Assembly (NCBI RefSeq): GCF_047461615.1
Contig: NZ_JANSHI010000019.1
Span: 1-39,089, forward strand
Source of the DNA: Thermostichus sp047461615
GTDB lineage: Bacteria > Cyanobacteriota > Cyanobacteriia > Thermostichales > Thermostichaceae
Direction of reading: 5' to 3'
DNA length: 39,089 nt
Under the pieces are notes generated by a model. That model saw nothing but the letters and a program-made list of their open reading frames with translations, was not told the origin of the DNA and did no database searches. Positions 1 to 8,441 of this stretch are shown piece by piece; the first letter of the stretch is position 1; every line of letters begins with the position of its first letter. Made by a program: the position numbers and the translations under genes.

Positions 1-205
1 CCGGGAATGGCAAGATCTGGTTTTGCCGCCAAAAAGCTCGTCTGAGGATCAGGACTCCAAGATTTTGCTCCTCCTGCCGGCCTAGGATCAATGCCAGGGG
101 GATTCTATTGCTGCTTTAACCCCGTCCTAAGTATCAGCCACACTGGAGAAAGCTGCCGTCCCAACAGCTCTCTGAGTATGGCTGGCTCTTCTTCCCAGGC
201 CGTAG

Positions 206-237
206 CTTTCTGTCCCCAACCGCTTGCTGACAGAAAG
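206..237 (-). terminator. Inverted repeat downstream of the TPR gene
   Basis: A perfect 9-bp inverted repeat (CTTTCTGTC at 206-214, GACAGAAAG at 229-237) with a 14-nt loop lies a few bases past the stop codon of the minus-strand TPR gene. It has the right position for a 3' stem-loop, but no T-run follows on the minus strand, so it could be an RNA-stabilising hairpin rather than an intrinsic terminator. From position 1 to 205 I see no convincing gene. Confidence 0.4.
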
Positions 238-241
238 GGAT

Positions 242-949
242 CTAGTCCCTCTCCTCCCGGCGCAGCCGCTGCAGGGCAGAAAGAGGCTTCTCCTCTTCCG
301 ACTGCTTTTCTGGGGTTGCTACCGGCAGAGGAGCTGTTTTGTTTTTCTCGGGTTCGGGCGAAAGTTTGCCTGCTTCCGAATCGACGGCTAGAGGAGAAGG
401 GAGGTCGTTGGTCTGTTGGCCAGGCAGAGGGATCGACTCCAAGGGGGCCAGCAGGGATTGAATGTGGCTGTAGGTTTCGGGGTTGCTGCGGGCAGCATGG
501 GCCAAGAGGGTAAGCTGCTCCTTGGCCGCCACCAGGTTCCCTAACTTAAGATCCACCAGCGCCAACTGGTAGCGTGCCTTAAAGCTAGTGGGATCCACCT
601 CCACTGAGCGTTGAAAGGCGGCTCGTGCCTCTGCCAGCTTGCCTTGGCGGGCGTAGATCAAGCCGAGGTTAAAGGGCACGTCAGGATCCCGCTCCCTGGG
701 AAGCACTTGGGCTTTGTCTTCTAGTTCAAGGGCGGCCCGGTAGGCGTTGATGGCTAAGGTGTAAAAGCCCATCTGCAGGTAACGAGCTGCATCTTCCTTG
801 AGTTGGGCCACCGTTGGCTCGCCGGTGAGCAAATTCATAGGCGGCTGCGCATAGGCAGGCAGGCCCACCGCCAAACCCAGCAGGCATACTACTGAACTCA
901 GGCCCCAGGGAGCAGCCTGTCCACCGGTTTGTTGCCTATTCATCACCAT
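242..949 (-). CDS. Secreted TPR-repeat protein
   Basis: A 235-residue protein with an N-terminal signal peptide: a hydrophobic stretch at about residues 17-33 ends in an AYA/Q-type cleavage site. Tetratricopeptide repeats follow at about residues 45-150; the segments containing NLGLIYARQGKLAEARAAF and ALVDLKLGNLVAAKEQL have the alternating small/large residue pattern of TPR helices. The last ~65 residues are proline- and glutamate-rich and probably disordered. TPRs mediate protein-protein contacts, so a periplasmic or thylakoid-lumen scaffold role is plausible, but no specific partner can be named. The ATG overlaps the stop codon of an apparently frameshifted upstream gene, which suggests translational coupling in an upp-X-TPR operon. 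A second ATG lies two codons downstream. Confidence 0.8.
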   Translation of the reverse strand: MVMNRQQTGGQAAPWGLSSVVCLLGLAVGLPAYAQPPMNLLTGEPTVAQLKEDAARYLQMGFYTLAINAYRAALELEDKAQVLPRERDPDVPFNLGLIYARQGKLAEARAAFQRSVEVDPTSFKARYQLALVDLKLGNLVAAKEQLTLLAHAARSNPETYSHIQSLLAPLESIPLPGQQTNDLPSPLAVDSEAGKLSPEPEKNKTAPLPVATPEKQSEEEKPLSALQRLRREERD

Positions 950-1321
950 GATCGGTTTCCTCCAGCCACCTCAACACCACTTGTTCCACCCCTCACGGCC
1001 GGGAAAGGAAGCGAACTGGATCCCGGGCCCACCGAGGCAACGGCCTCACTCCAGAGACTATCCGCAATTGGACTGGGAAGCACGACTTTCCACTCGATCC
1101 AGCGCAAAAAGGCCAGATTGAGATACCAGTGCGAAGGGCTGGCTGGGGCCTCCTGGTGGGCAAGGGCTGCCTTTAGGGTGGCTAGATCCCCGAAATAGCT
1201 AAAAATCTCGCTGTACTCACGCTGTTGGCCCGTTCTGGTTCTTCACAAAGGGATCCCCGTGGCCGCTGCCAACTCCGGAGCTGTTCAGTCCCCAAATCGG
1301 AACCTCTTGGGCAAGCAGCAA
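943..1321 (-). pseudogene. Frameshifted hypothetical gene between upp and the TPR gene
   Basis: No single open frame spans this gap, but two minus-strand frames look coding and join end to end. The first begins near a TTG at 1321, seven bases after the upp stop, and runs through GDPFVKNQNGPTA to a TGA near 1225. The second picks up at about the same point, in the +1 frame, reads QREYSEIFSYFGDLATLKAA and WYLNLAFLRWIEWKVVL, and ends at 943 inside the start codon of the TPR gene. A single-base indel near 1230 would make one protein of about 125 residues. I do not recognise the family. It may be a true pseudogene or a sequencing error in an intact gene; the tight junctions on both sides argue that it was once an operon member. 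Confidence 0.4.
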
Positions 1322-1327
1322 CGGAAC

Positions 1328-2053
1328 TCAAGTGCCAAAAGCGCGATCCCCAGCATCCCCTAGCCCGGGCAGGATAAACCCCCGGTCGTTTAGCCGCTCG
1401 TCGATCATGGCGCAGAAAACTTGCACCATTGGGTAATGGGATCCCAGTCGCTGCAGCCCTGGCGGCGCGGCCAAGACGCTGACAATCCTCACCAAGCTGG
1501 GATCCGCTCCCCGTTTTTTCAGCTCATCCAAAACCCACAGCAAGGTACCCCCCGTGGCCAACATTGGCTCAGGGATGAGAATGCGCATCTGATCTGGAAT
1601 CCGCTCCGGCAGGCGGTTGAGGTAACAACTCACCTGCAGCGTCTCCTCGTCCCGCACCAAGCCCACATGAAAAATCCGTGCTTGGGGCAAGAGGGCCTGA
1701 CAGCCTTCCAGCATGGCCAGGCCAGCCCGCAAAATGGGCACGATGGCTAGCGGCGTGTTGGGGGCGATAACTTCTGCTGCCGCAGCTTCCAGAGGAGTTT
1801 GCACCTGCACCGCTTGGGTCGGGATCCACTCCCGCATCGCCTCGTAGGTCAGCCAGCGGCCCAGCTCCACCAAAGCCGTGCGAAAAAGAGGCATGGGGGT
1901 CTCCCTATCGCGGGCCACGGCTAGCCAGTGCTTGATGAGCGGGTGAGGAGGGACGTAAACCCGCAGTTGCTGACTTGCCACCGGAGGATGCCTCAACCTG
2001 GGCGGTAGCATAGCGGCTTGCAGGGGTAGGAGGCAAGCCTTCTTCTTAGCCAT
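1328..2053 (-). CDS. upp: Uracil phosphoribosyltransferase
   Basis: This enzyme of the pyrimidine salvage pathway makes UMP from uracil and PRPP in the cytosol. The 241-residue product has the UPRT N-terminal core (LRVYVPPHPLIKHWLAVARD at about 30-49), a PRPP-binding loop reading EPMLATGGT (162-170) and the family's C-terminal uracil-binding signature ILPGLGDAGDRAFGT. Most UPRTs have D where this one has E162 at the first position of the PRPP loop, a conservative change. It is about 30 residues longer than typical members because of an N-terminal extension. The ATG at 2053 has an AGGGAA-type ribosome site, but Met15 (2011) is an alternative start. The next gene on the same strand begins within about ten bases of the stop, so an operon is likely. 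Confidence 0.93.
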   Translation of the reverse strand: MAKKKACLLPLQAAMLPPRLRHPPVASQQLRVYVPPHPLIKHWLAVARDRETPMPLFRTALVELGRWLTYEAMREWIPTQAVQVQTPLEAAAAEVIAPNTPLAIVPILRAGLAMLEGCQALLPQARIFHVGLVRDEETLQVSCYLNRLPERIPDQMRILIPEPMLATGGTLLWVLDELKKRGADPSLVRIVSVLAAPPGLQRLGSHYPMVQVFCAMIDERLNDRGFILPGLGDAGDRAFGT

Positions 2054-2159
2054 CCCCGCCGTTCCCTAGCTGCCAGCTTTTCCTCTGGCTTCCTCGCCGC
2101 GTTTAGTTACAATAGCGCCAGCGCCTCCTCAAATCTTCTGTTCGCGCTAGTGGGACGGG

Positions 2160-2732
2160 ATGATCTCCCTCAACTTGCGGCCCAGCCTGGAGCTAACAGA
2201 TGAAGTTTTTGAACAGCTCTGTCGGCAAAATCCAGAGCTGCGCTTGGAGCGCACTGCCCAAGGGGAGCTAGTGGCCATGGCCCCCGTCGGCAGTGAAAGC
2301 AGTCGCCAAAACTTGAGCCTCAGCGCCCAACTCTGGCAATGGAACCACCAAACTCAGCTTGGCGTAGCCTTCGATGCTTCTGCCGGCTTTGCCCTGCCCA
2401 ACGGGGCCATTCGCTCTCCTGATGCCGCCTGGGTTGCCAGGGAGCGCTGGCAGCAGCTGACTCCAGAGCAGCGGCGCCGCTTTGCACCCCTTTGTCCAGA
2501 CTTTGTCCTGGAACTGCGCTCCCCGAGTGATGACCTGGCCACTTTGCAGGCCAAGCTGCAGGAGTACCTCGAAAACGGCTCCCAACTGGGCTGGCTGATT
2601 GACCCGGAAAGCCAAAGGGTCTACGTCTACCGTCCAGGCCAGCCTGTTCAGGTTCTAGAGCGGCTCACCTCCCTAGAAGGGGATCCCGTCCTCCCCGGCT
2701 TCGTTGCCGATCTCAACCTCGTCTGGGAATAG
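2160..2732 (+). CDS. Uma2-family endonuclease-like protein (copy A)
   Basis: A 190-residue member of the Uma2 (DUF820) family, a PD-(D/E)XK nuclease-fold group that is very numerous in cyanobacteria and whose cellular role is largely unknown. Visible motifs are SPDAAWV at about 87-93 (the PD acidic residue), FVLELRSPSD at about 115-124 (the E-x-R/K element) and the family C-terminal sequence GWLIDPESQRVYVYRPG. It lies 13 bp upstream of a second copy that is almost identical in its last 110 residues. A TACAAT -10-like hexamer lies at 2108-2113, upstream of the ATG. It is divergent from upp. Confidence 0.88.
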   Translation: MISLNLRPSLELTDEVFEQLCRQNPELRLERTAQGELVAMAPVGSESSRQNLSLSAQLWQWNHQTQLGVAFDASAGFALPNGAIRSPDAAWVARERWQQLTPEQRRRFAPLCPDFVLELRSPSDDLATLQAKLQEYLENGSQLGWLIDPESQRVYVYRPGQPVQVLERLTSLEGDPVLPGFVADLNLVWE

Positions 2733-2745
2733 TTCCTAACCGCTT

Positions 2746-3318
2746 ATGATTGCCCTTAACCTGCGACCCAGCCTGGAGTTGACGGATGAAGTTTTTGAAC
2801 AGCTCTGTCGGCAGAATCCTGAGCTGCGCTTGGAGCGGACTGCCCAAGGGGAGCTAGTGGCCATGGCCCCCGTCGGCAGTGAGAGCGGACTTCGCAGTGC
2901 CGACCTGCTGGGCCAGCTCTGGCAGTGGAACCGACGCACAAACTTGGGACTTGTATTCGACTCCTCCACGGGTTTTGCCCTGCCCAACGGGGCCATTCGC
3001 TCTCCCGATGCCGCCTGGGTTGCCAGGGAGCGCTGGCAGCAGCTGACTCCAGAGCAGCGGCGCCGCTTTGCACCCCTTTGTCCAGACTTTGTCCTGGAAC
3101 TGCGCTCCCCGAGTGATGACCTGGCCACTTTGCAGGCCAAGCTGCAGGAGTACCTCGAAAACGGCTCCCAACTGGGCTGGCTGATTGACCCGGAAAGCCA
3201 AAGGGTCTACGTCTACCGTCCAGGCCAGCCTGTTCAGGTTCTAGAGCGGCTCACCTCCCTAGAAGGGGATCCCGTCCTCCCCGGCTTCGTTGCCGATCTC
3301 ACCTTAATCTGGGAATGA
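2746..3318 (+). CDS. Uma2-family endonuclease-like protein (copy B, tandem duplicate)
   Basis: A second 190-residue Uma2/DUF820 protein with the same motifs as copy A (SPDAAWV, FVLELRSPSD, GWLIDPESQRVYVYRPG). The two genes are a direct tandem duplication with a 586-bp offset. Bases 2388-2715 and 2974-3301 differ at only one position that I can find (2420 T versus 3006 C). The first ~140 bp carry scattered, mostly silent differences, and the middle (about residues 48-75) has diverged in protein sequence. That mosaic fits duplication followed by gene conversion of the 3' half. The 13-bp gap between genes suggests co-transcription. Function is unknown beyond a predicted nuclease fold. Confidence 0.88.
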   Translation: MIALNLRPSLELTDEVFEQLCRQNPELRLERTAQGELVAMAPVGSESGLRSADLLGQLWQWNRRTNLGLVFDSSTGFALPNGAIRSPDAAWVARERWQQLTPEQRRRFAPLCPDFVLELRSPSDDLATLQAKLQEYLENGSQLGWLIDPESQRVYVYRPGQPVQVLERLTSLEGDPVLPGFVADLTLIWE

Positions 3319-3427
3319 CTGGCCTGCCCATGGGCGTCGGCAACCTCGAACGTGCTGGCACCTATCGGGCGGGAAATGCAAGAACTGGATAAGCCCGAGA
3401 AAGCCCAGCGCCTTGCTGGCCCAGCAA

Positions 3428-3754
3428 CTAGGCAAACTGGCCCACCACCTGTAGGGCAAAACTCAGCAAGAGGAAGGCCAACCAGGGGGAGAAGTCCAAG
3501 CCGCCGATGGGGGGAATAATGCCGCGGAAGAGGTTGAGATAGGGATCCGTAAGCTGGCTAAGCACCGACAGGATAGGGTTAGACCAGTTCAGTTGCGGGA
3601 ACCAGCTTAGCAAAATCCGCACGATCAGCAGGGCGTTGTAGATGACGATGAACTGGTAAAGGGAGCGAAACAGCAAAGAGACTGCACCGCTGTAGACCGA
3701 CCCCAGAGGGAGGTCGTCTAGGCCAGCAAGAGAGGACAACACGTGGCTAAGCAT
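3428..3754 (-). CDS. YggT-family membrane protein (Ycf19-like)
   Basis: A 108-residue integral membrane protein of the YggT family, whose cyanobacterial and plastid members (Ycf19/CCB3-type) are linked to membrane protein assembly and chloroplast/thylakoid biogenesis. Two hydrophobic segments are visible: about residues 30-50 (IVIYNALLIVRILLSWF) and about 88-107 near the C-terminus. Between them is the family signature NPILSVLSQLTDPYLNLFRG followed by IIPPIGGLDFSPW. The length is normal for a single-domain YggT. It is convergent with the Uma2 pair and separated from it by about 110 bp that contain only a small 6-bp hairpin (3413-3427). Confidence 0.9.
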   Translation of the reverse strand: MLSHVLSSLAGLDDLPLGSVYSGAVSLLFRSLYQFIVIYNALLIVRILLSWFPQLNWSNPILSVLSQLTDPYLNLFRGIIPPIGGLDFSPWLAFLLLSFALQVVGQFA

Positions 3755-3870
3755 ATGACTGGAAAAGGGGGAAAGGACTCATCCACAGCTTATCGGCAGA
3801 GCAGTCGGCTTAGGGTAGCGCCGGCAGAACCTCTGCCGCCTCTAGTTTGGCATGGGCAGGGATCCTTTGC

Positions 3871-4341
3871 TCAAGACTTTTCCTCCACAGCTTGGGAGGA
3901 GGTTTCCTTGATGAGCAATTGGGCCCGCGTGGCCTGAATGGCCTCGTTGAGCTCGGCAATTTTGGCTTCGAGGGTGCGGCGAACCTGGGCAATCCGTTCT
4001 GCCTCCTGCTCCCACTCCCTCCAGCTCCTCAAGCTGGACTCCGTTGCTTTCCCCAGCCCTCGAGAGCGGGGGCATTCAGGGCTAGTGGCGGTGCCGTCAA
4101 GGCGCTCGGGATCCCGGCCTTGACCTTCAGCGGATTCCTTACCTACTCTGGAGGCGAGCACAAGCCCAAGGATCCCGCCGAGGATCCCTCCCACCACAGC
4201 CCCCGTTACCACACCAGCAATGAAATCACTCTGCCGATCTGCCACGCTTGCGTCCCAGTCAATTGAGTCTCCCTTCTTCCGTTCTAGCTCTCTTGCCCCG
4301 CCCCTGCCAGCAAACGAGGCCAGAGCTGGGGGAGTCGCCAT
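3871..4341 (-). CDS. Small membrane-anchored coiled-coil protein, unknown function
   Basis: A protein of about 156 residues with a single glycine-rich membrane segment (DFIAGVVTGAVVGGILGGIL and following residues). It resembles the YtxH-like gas-vesicle/stress-protein anchors in pattern only. A charged C-terminal helix at about residues 105-150 (REWEQEAERIAQVRRTLEAK) is likely coiled coil. The start is uncertain. I give the ATG at 4341, which overlaps the end of the ABC1 kinase gene by 58 bp; a further in-frame upstream extension to 4443 is open, and a GTG at 4245 would avoid the overlap. It sits directly downstream of the kinase gene on the same strand, so co-transcription is likely. I do not recognise a specific family. 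Confidence 0.6.
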   Translation of the reverse strand: MATPPALASFAGRGGARELERKKGDSIDWDASVADRQSDFIAGVVTGAVVGGILGGILGLVLASRVGKESAEGQGRDPERLDGTATSPECPRSRGLGKATESSLRSWREWEQEAERIAQVRRTLEAKIAELNEAIQATRAQLLIKETSSQAVEEKS

Positions 4342-6056
4342 TGGCTCAAATTTTCCAGGTAATCTTGCACCTGCTCCCTCAACCCGGCCAAGATGGCCTC
4401 CAGTCTGTTGGTCAAGGGCAAGGAGGCCAGAGCCGCTTGCCAAAGGTGAGCTAGTGACAAGTCAGGGCTGACTACCCGCCACAGCCGCTGCAACTCCTCG
4501 AAGTGCAGGCGATCATCTTCTGTAAGCGAAAGGATTAGCTGGCGGCGTAGCTCCCGTGCTTCCTCCGACATGAGATAGCGCAAGCCCATGCGGGCAGCAG
4601 GGATCCAATCCAGCCCACCATCGCTGCGGGCAACTTGAAGCAGGTTCTCCAGGCGGTTCCAGCGGAACTTGCCATCCTTAATCAGCACTTGCAACAGCCG
4701 CTGGCGAATACGAGGGGATTCATCGGTCAGCAGGCGCTTGGCCACGTAGGGATAGGCCACGCCGACGATGCGAAACTGCGGATAGAGACTGAGGGCCACC
4801 CCCTCCTGGGTAACCAAAGAGCGGATCACCAAGGCAAAGTGGGAGGGCACCTGGAAGGGGTAGCGGTACATCAAATCGGAGAACTGGTCGGTGGCGGTTT
4901 TGAAGTTGAAGTTAGCCACCTCCTGCCTCAGCACATCCGCCAACACCGTTTCTAGAGCAGGGAGCAGCTCTTGCCGATCTACATCCGGCTGTAAAAAGCC
5001 CAGGTGAATGAAATCGTCAATCAGGGCGTTGTAGTCGCGATCCACCAGGTGGACCAGCGCATCCACCAGGTACTCCTTCATCTGGTCGGTGAGCTGGTCC
5101 ATCATGCCGAAGTCGATGTAGGCCAGGCGGCCATCCGGCAGGGCAAACAGGTTGCCCGGGTGGGGATCGGCGTGGAAAAAGCCGTATTCGAGCAACTGCT
5201 TTAGGCCGGCTACCACACCGATGCGCACCAATCGTTTCACCTCCAAGTTGGCGGCCCGAATGCGCTCCACATCGGTGAGCTTGATGCCGTCAATCCACTC
5301 CAGGGTCAACACGCGGCGGGTGCTGTAGGCCCAGAAGATGCGCGGCACATACACATCGGGATCGTCGCGAAAGTATTCAGCAAAGCGCTCGCAGTTCCGT
5401 CCTTCCTGGAGGTAGTCAATCTCCTCAAAGAGCTTGCGGCCAAACTCATCCACCACCGCTGTCAAGGTGTTGCCCAGGTTGAGGGGCAACCAAGGGCCCA
5501 GCCAGGTGGAGGCCCAGCGGATGAGGTAGAGATCCAGGCTCAGCCGCTCCCGCAGGTGAGGCCGCTGCACCTTGACCGCCACCCATTCGCCGCTGTGCAA
5601 CTGCGCCTTGTAAACCTGGCCCAGGCTGGCCGCAGCCACCGGCTCGGGCGAGATCTGGGCGTAAATCTCGGTAATTGGACGGCCCAGCTCCGCCTCAATG
5701 CAGGCAAACGCCTCCTCTGAAGGAAAGCTGGGCAGTTGATCCTGCAGCTTGGTCAGCTCCTCCAAGTAGTCTTTGCGCACCAAGTCGGGCCGGGTGGAGA
5801 GGGCCTGCCCTACCTTGATGAACGTCGGCCCCAGGTCGGTGAGCAGTTTGCGCAGCTGCGCCGCACGCTGGGGCACCTTGCGATTGCCCTGCCCCCAGAG
5901 CTGATCCCAGCGCAGGCAGAGAACAAACCACAAGAGAGGGCCAAGGATGGCCAGTGCCCGCGCCACCACTTGGGGCAGACGCCAGCGGTAGTAACGGGCA
6001 ATCACCTGCGGATCGTAAACTTCTAGGTCAGCAACAGAGACAATCTGGTTAGGCAC
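4284..6056 (-). CDS. ABC1/UbiB-family (AarF-like) protein kinase
   Basis: A 590-residue atypical kinase of the ABC1K (UbiB/AarF/ADCK) family. In bacteria this family supports quinone biosynthesis; in cyanobacteria and plastids its many paralogues affect prenyl-lipid (plastoquinone, tocopherol) metabolism. All family landmarks are visible: KVGQALSTR (81-89, the KxGQ motif), the alanine-rich loop VAAASLGQVY (140-149), the lysine motif VKVQRP (161-166), HADPHPGN (295-302) and the metal-binding DFG (315-317). The C-terminal ~200 residues are the extended helical region typical of cyanobacterial members and contain no further recognisable domain. It is upstream of and overlaps the small membrane protein gene. 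About 130 bp separate its start from the end of glgC. Confidence 0.93.
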   Translation of the reverse strand: MPNQIVSVADLEVYDPQVIARYYRWRLPQVVARALAILGPLLWFVLCLRWDQLWGQGNRKVPQRAAQLRKLLTDLGPTFIKVGQALSTRPDLVRKDYLEELTKLQDQLPSFPSEEAFACIEAELGRPITEIYAQISPEPVAAASLGQVYKAQLHSGEWVAVKVQRPHLRERLSLDLYLIRWASTWLGPWLPLNLGNTLTAVVDEFGRKLFEEIDYLQEGRNCERFAEYFRDDPDVYVPRIFWAYSTRRVLTLEWIDGIKLTDVERIRAANLEVKRLVRIGVVAGLKQLLEYGFFHADPHPGNLFALPDGRLAYIDFGMMDQLTDQMKEYLVDALVHLVDRDYNALIDDFIHLGFLQPDVDRQELLPALETVLADVLRQEVANFNFKTATDQFSDLMYRYPFQVPSHFALVIRSLVTQEGVALSLYPQFRIVGVAYPYVAKRLLTDESPRIRQRLLQVLIKDGKFRWNRLENLLQVARSDGGLDWIPAARMGLRYLMSEEARELRRQLILSLTEDDRLHFEELQRLWRVVSPDLSLAHLWQAALASLPLTNRLEAILAGLREQVQDYLENLSQWRLPQLWPRLLAGAGQES

Positions 6057-6183
6057 GCTCCAGGGATCTCACAGTCGTCTTAAACGAGCAATACCTATCG
6101 TAATGGCAAAAGTTACCTGATTTTTCTTCACTTTCTTTAACAGCACCTCCTTTAGCTTCGGCCCGCTGCAGCCACGACCTGGC

Positions 6184-7470
6184 TTAGATGACGGTGTTGT
6201 CCGGGATCACCGAGTCCTTGATGATGGTGACAATGCCGTTGCTAATCCAGATTCCTTCCTCTTCCCGCTGGGCTTCGGTGACGTGATCTTTGTTGATGAT
6301 GCGGACGTTGCGGCCAATGCGGGCGTTCTTGTCCACAATGGCGTTGGCAATGTAGGAGTTGGGCCCGATGCCCACCGGCGGGATCCCGGCCTCCAGCTTG
6401 GCCTGCCGCTCTTCTGCCGACTCGTAGTAGTCGGCCCCCATGACCAGGGTGTTTTCGATAACGGCATTGGCCTCTATGCGGCTGCGAATGCCGATGATGG
6501 AGTTGCGAATTTGGGCGTTTTTGATGATGCAGCCGTCGGCAATCATGGAGTTGACAATGTGGGAGTCGAGGATCTTGTTGGGAGGCAAAAAGCGCGGGCG
6601 GGTGTAGATGGGCATGTCCCTGTCGAAGAAGCTGAAGGGCGGGTTGGGCTGCTGCACCAAGGCCAGGTTGGCCCGATAGAAGGCCTCGATGGTGCCGATG
6701 TCCTCCCAGTAGCCCTTGAAGGGGTAGGCCTGCAGGTGGTACTTGCCGATGGCTGCCGGCAGCACTTCTTTGCCGAAGTCGGTGTGCTCCTTCACTTGCA
6801 GCATCTCGATCAAAGCTTCCCGCTTGAACACATAAATGCCCATAGAAGCGATGTAAGGCTTGGCTTTCGCCTCTTCTGGGCTGAGGCCGAGGACTTGGGT
6901 ATCGACTCGGCAGGCTTCTAGCAGCTCCCCTTGCGGCTTTTCCTTGAAATCGATCACACGCCCCTCGGCGTCAATCTTGAGCAAGCCAAAGCTGGAGGCC
7001 ACTTTTTCTTCACAGGGGAGCACCGCCAGCGTCACATCCGCTCCAGTTTGCCGGTGATAATGAATAAAGGGGCGGTAGTCCATGCGGTAGAGGTGATCCC
7101 CGGAGAGGATGAGGAAGTCACGCGGCTTCCAGGAGTCCATCAGCCAGAGATATTGGCGAACGGCGTCAGCCGTGCCCTGGAACCAGTCGGGGTTATCGGG
7201 GGTTTGCTGGGCCGCTAGGATATCTACAAAGCCGCCGGTGAAGGGAGACATGCGGTAGGTATTGATGATGTGGCGGTTTAGCGAGGCGGAGTTGAACTGC
7301 GTGAGGACGTAGATCTTATCGATATCGGAATTGATACAGTTGCTAACCGGAACGTCGATAAGGCGATACTTGCCTGCTAGAGGTACAGCCGGCTTGGCGC
7401 GGCGCTTGGTTAGAGGATAGAGGCGGGTGCCCCGCCCACCGCCTAGGATAATTGCCAGTACATCGCGCAT
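6184..7470 (-). CDS. glgC: Glucose-1-phosphate adenylyltransferase (ADP-glucose pyrophosphorylase)
   Basis: This enzyme makes ADP-glucose from glucose-1-phosphate and ATP, the committed step of glycogen synthesis in cyanobacteria. The 428-residue protein starts MRDVLAIILGGGRGTRLYPL, which contains the nucleotidyltransferase loop GGGRGTRL. It continues with KRRAKPAVP and the sugar-phosphate site GSYRLIDVPVSNC in the variant GKYRLIDVPVSNC. YWEDIGTIEAFYRANL and a C-terminal left-handed beta-helix domain (SIIGIRSRIEANAVIENTLV region) are also present, and the protein ends IIKDSVIPDNTVI. The cyanobacterial enzyme is allosterically activated by 3-phosphoglycerate. The frame stays open 58 codons further upstream, but the family N-terminus fixes the start at 7470. 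That leaves a 78-bp divergent gap to parA for both promoters. Confidence 0.97.
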   Translation of the reverse strand: MRDVLAIILGGGRGTRLYPLTKRRAKPAVPLAGKYRLIDVPVSNCINSDIDKIYVLTQFNSASLNRHIINTYRMSPFTGGFVDILAAQQTPDNPDWFQGTADAVRQYLWLMDSWKPRDFLILSGDHLYRMDYRPFIHYHRQTGADVTLAVLPCEEKVASSFGLLKIDAEGRVIDFKEKPQGELLEACRVDTQVLGLSPEEAKAKPYIASMGIYVFKREALIEMLQVKEHTDFGKEVLPAAIGKYHLQAYPFKGYWEDIGTIEAFYRANLALVQQPNPPFSFFDRDMPIYTRPRFLPPNKILDSHIVNSMIADGCIIKNAQIRNSIIGIRSRIEANAVIENTLVMGADYYESAEERQAKLEAGIPPVGIGPNSYIANAIVDKNARIGRNVRIINKDHVTEAQREEEGIWISNGIVTIIKDSVIPDNTVI

Positions 7471-7548
7471 GGTGGTTCTCCACCAGGTTACACCCAATAG
7501 CATAGACCGCGGCGAGGGGAAGCGGCTGCAACGGCCCTGGGGAAGCTG

Positions 7549-8331
7549 ATGGCACGCATCCTGGCCTTTACCAACAACAAGGGCGGCACTGGCAAGTCCA
7601 CCCTCTGCGTCCACGCGGCCCAGTTGACGGCCCAGCGGGGCCATGCCGTTCTGCTAGTCGATCTCACCTCCCAAACCACCGCCAGCAGCTTTTACCTCGA
7701 AGAGGCCGGATCCCTTCCCCCAGAGGAGACCGTTTGGGCTAGCCTCCACCCTCACCACCAGCGGCCTCTGGAGGAAGTCATCTATTGCACCGACAAGGGA
7801 GTGGATGTGGCGCCCTCCCACCGCACCATGGCCGAAGTGGCAGCCCAGCTAGCGGCTTCCGGGGAGGCGGGCCAAAACCTCCTCCAGCGTCAACTGGATC
7901 CCTTGCTGTCGGAGTACGACTTTATCTTTCTCGACACGCCAGGGGAGCTGAATGCCCTCACCGCCAATGCTTTGCGGGCAGCCCAGCGGGTGTTGATCCC
8001 GACACGGCTCAACCGCGCCGACTTCTCCTGCACAGAAGAGACCCTGCGCTATATCGAGACCCTCAAGGGCGAGCTGAGCCAGGCCCGCGCTGTCCTGACC
8101 ATGTTGGACGACCGCTACCTGCCCGGCGGCATTTGGTCGGGATCTCACACTGGACAGTTGTACGTGCAAGCGCAACAGATTTTTGCGGATGTGCTCTCAC
8201 CCGTTACCATTCCAGATAGTAGCGACTTGCGCACAGCTTTTGATTATGGCCTGACGGTCATGGACTATCGGCCCGGGGCGGCCGTGTGTGGGCGCCTGCT
8301 GCAGTTTGTTGAACGTGAGGTGCTCCTGTGA
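7549..8331 (+). CDS. ParA-family partitioning ATPase (orphan)
   Basis: A 260-residue P-loop ATPase of the ParA/MinD group. The deviant Walker A motif KGGTGKST is at residues 11-18 and includes the signature lysine K11. VDLTSQTTAS (38-47) corresponds to the Walker A' segment, and FIFLDTPGE (about 125-133) to Walker B. Such ATPases bind DNA in the ATP dimer form and move cargo such as plasmids, chromosomes or carboxysomes. There is no parB-like gene here. The next gene, read from GTG 8328 (4-bp GTGA overlap) or from ATG 8442, encodes a Q-rich coiled-coil protein. This makes the pair resemble the McdA-McdB carboxysome-positioning arrangement; keeping the signature lysine would match type 2 McdA. 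That functional link is inference. Confidence 0.9.
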   Translation: MARILAFTNNKGGTGKSTLCVHAAQLTAQRGHAVLLVDLTSQTTASSFYLEEAGSLPPEETVWASLHPHHQRPLEEVIYCTDKGVDVAPSHRTMAEVAAQLAASGEAGQNLLQRQLDPLLSEYDFIFLDTPGELNALTANALRAAQRVLIPTRLNRADFSCTEETLRYIETLKGELSQARAVLTMLDDRYLPGGIWSGSHTGQLYVQAQQIFADVLSPVTIPDSSDLRTAFDYGLTVMDYRPGAAVCGRLLQFVEREVLL

Positions 8332-8441
8332 CTGGGTCTGAGCGTAGCTTGTTTTCTCGTGCGGGAGGAGCCCCCCGCCGCCCCGCCCGGCGCAAAGTAA
8401 AGTCAGACTCCCCCTCCACCCCTGGACGTGAGGAAACGGCA

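Noticed and set aside
91..513. 140-codon plus-strand ORF over the 3' half of the TPR gene
   Set aside because: It is an antisense shadow of the TPR coding frame, has no ribosome site and its product is low-complexity.
6060..6170. Possible 25-codon minus-strand ORF after glgC (starts near AAAGGAGGTGCTG)
   Set aside because: The GTG directly abuts the Shine-Dalgarno-like GGAG with no spacer, and the basic product resembles no known small protein.
6283..6921. 212-codon plus-strand ORF antisense to glgC
   Set aside because: It is the complement of a highly conserved GlgC region; its regular Val/Gly/Asp pattern is that of a GC-rich shadow frame.
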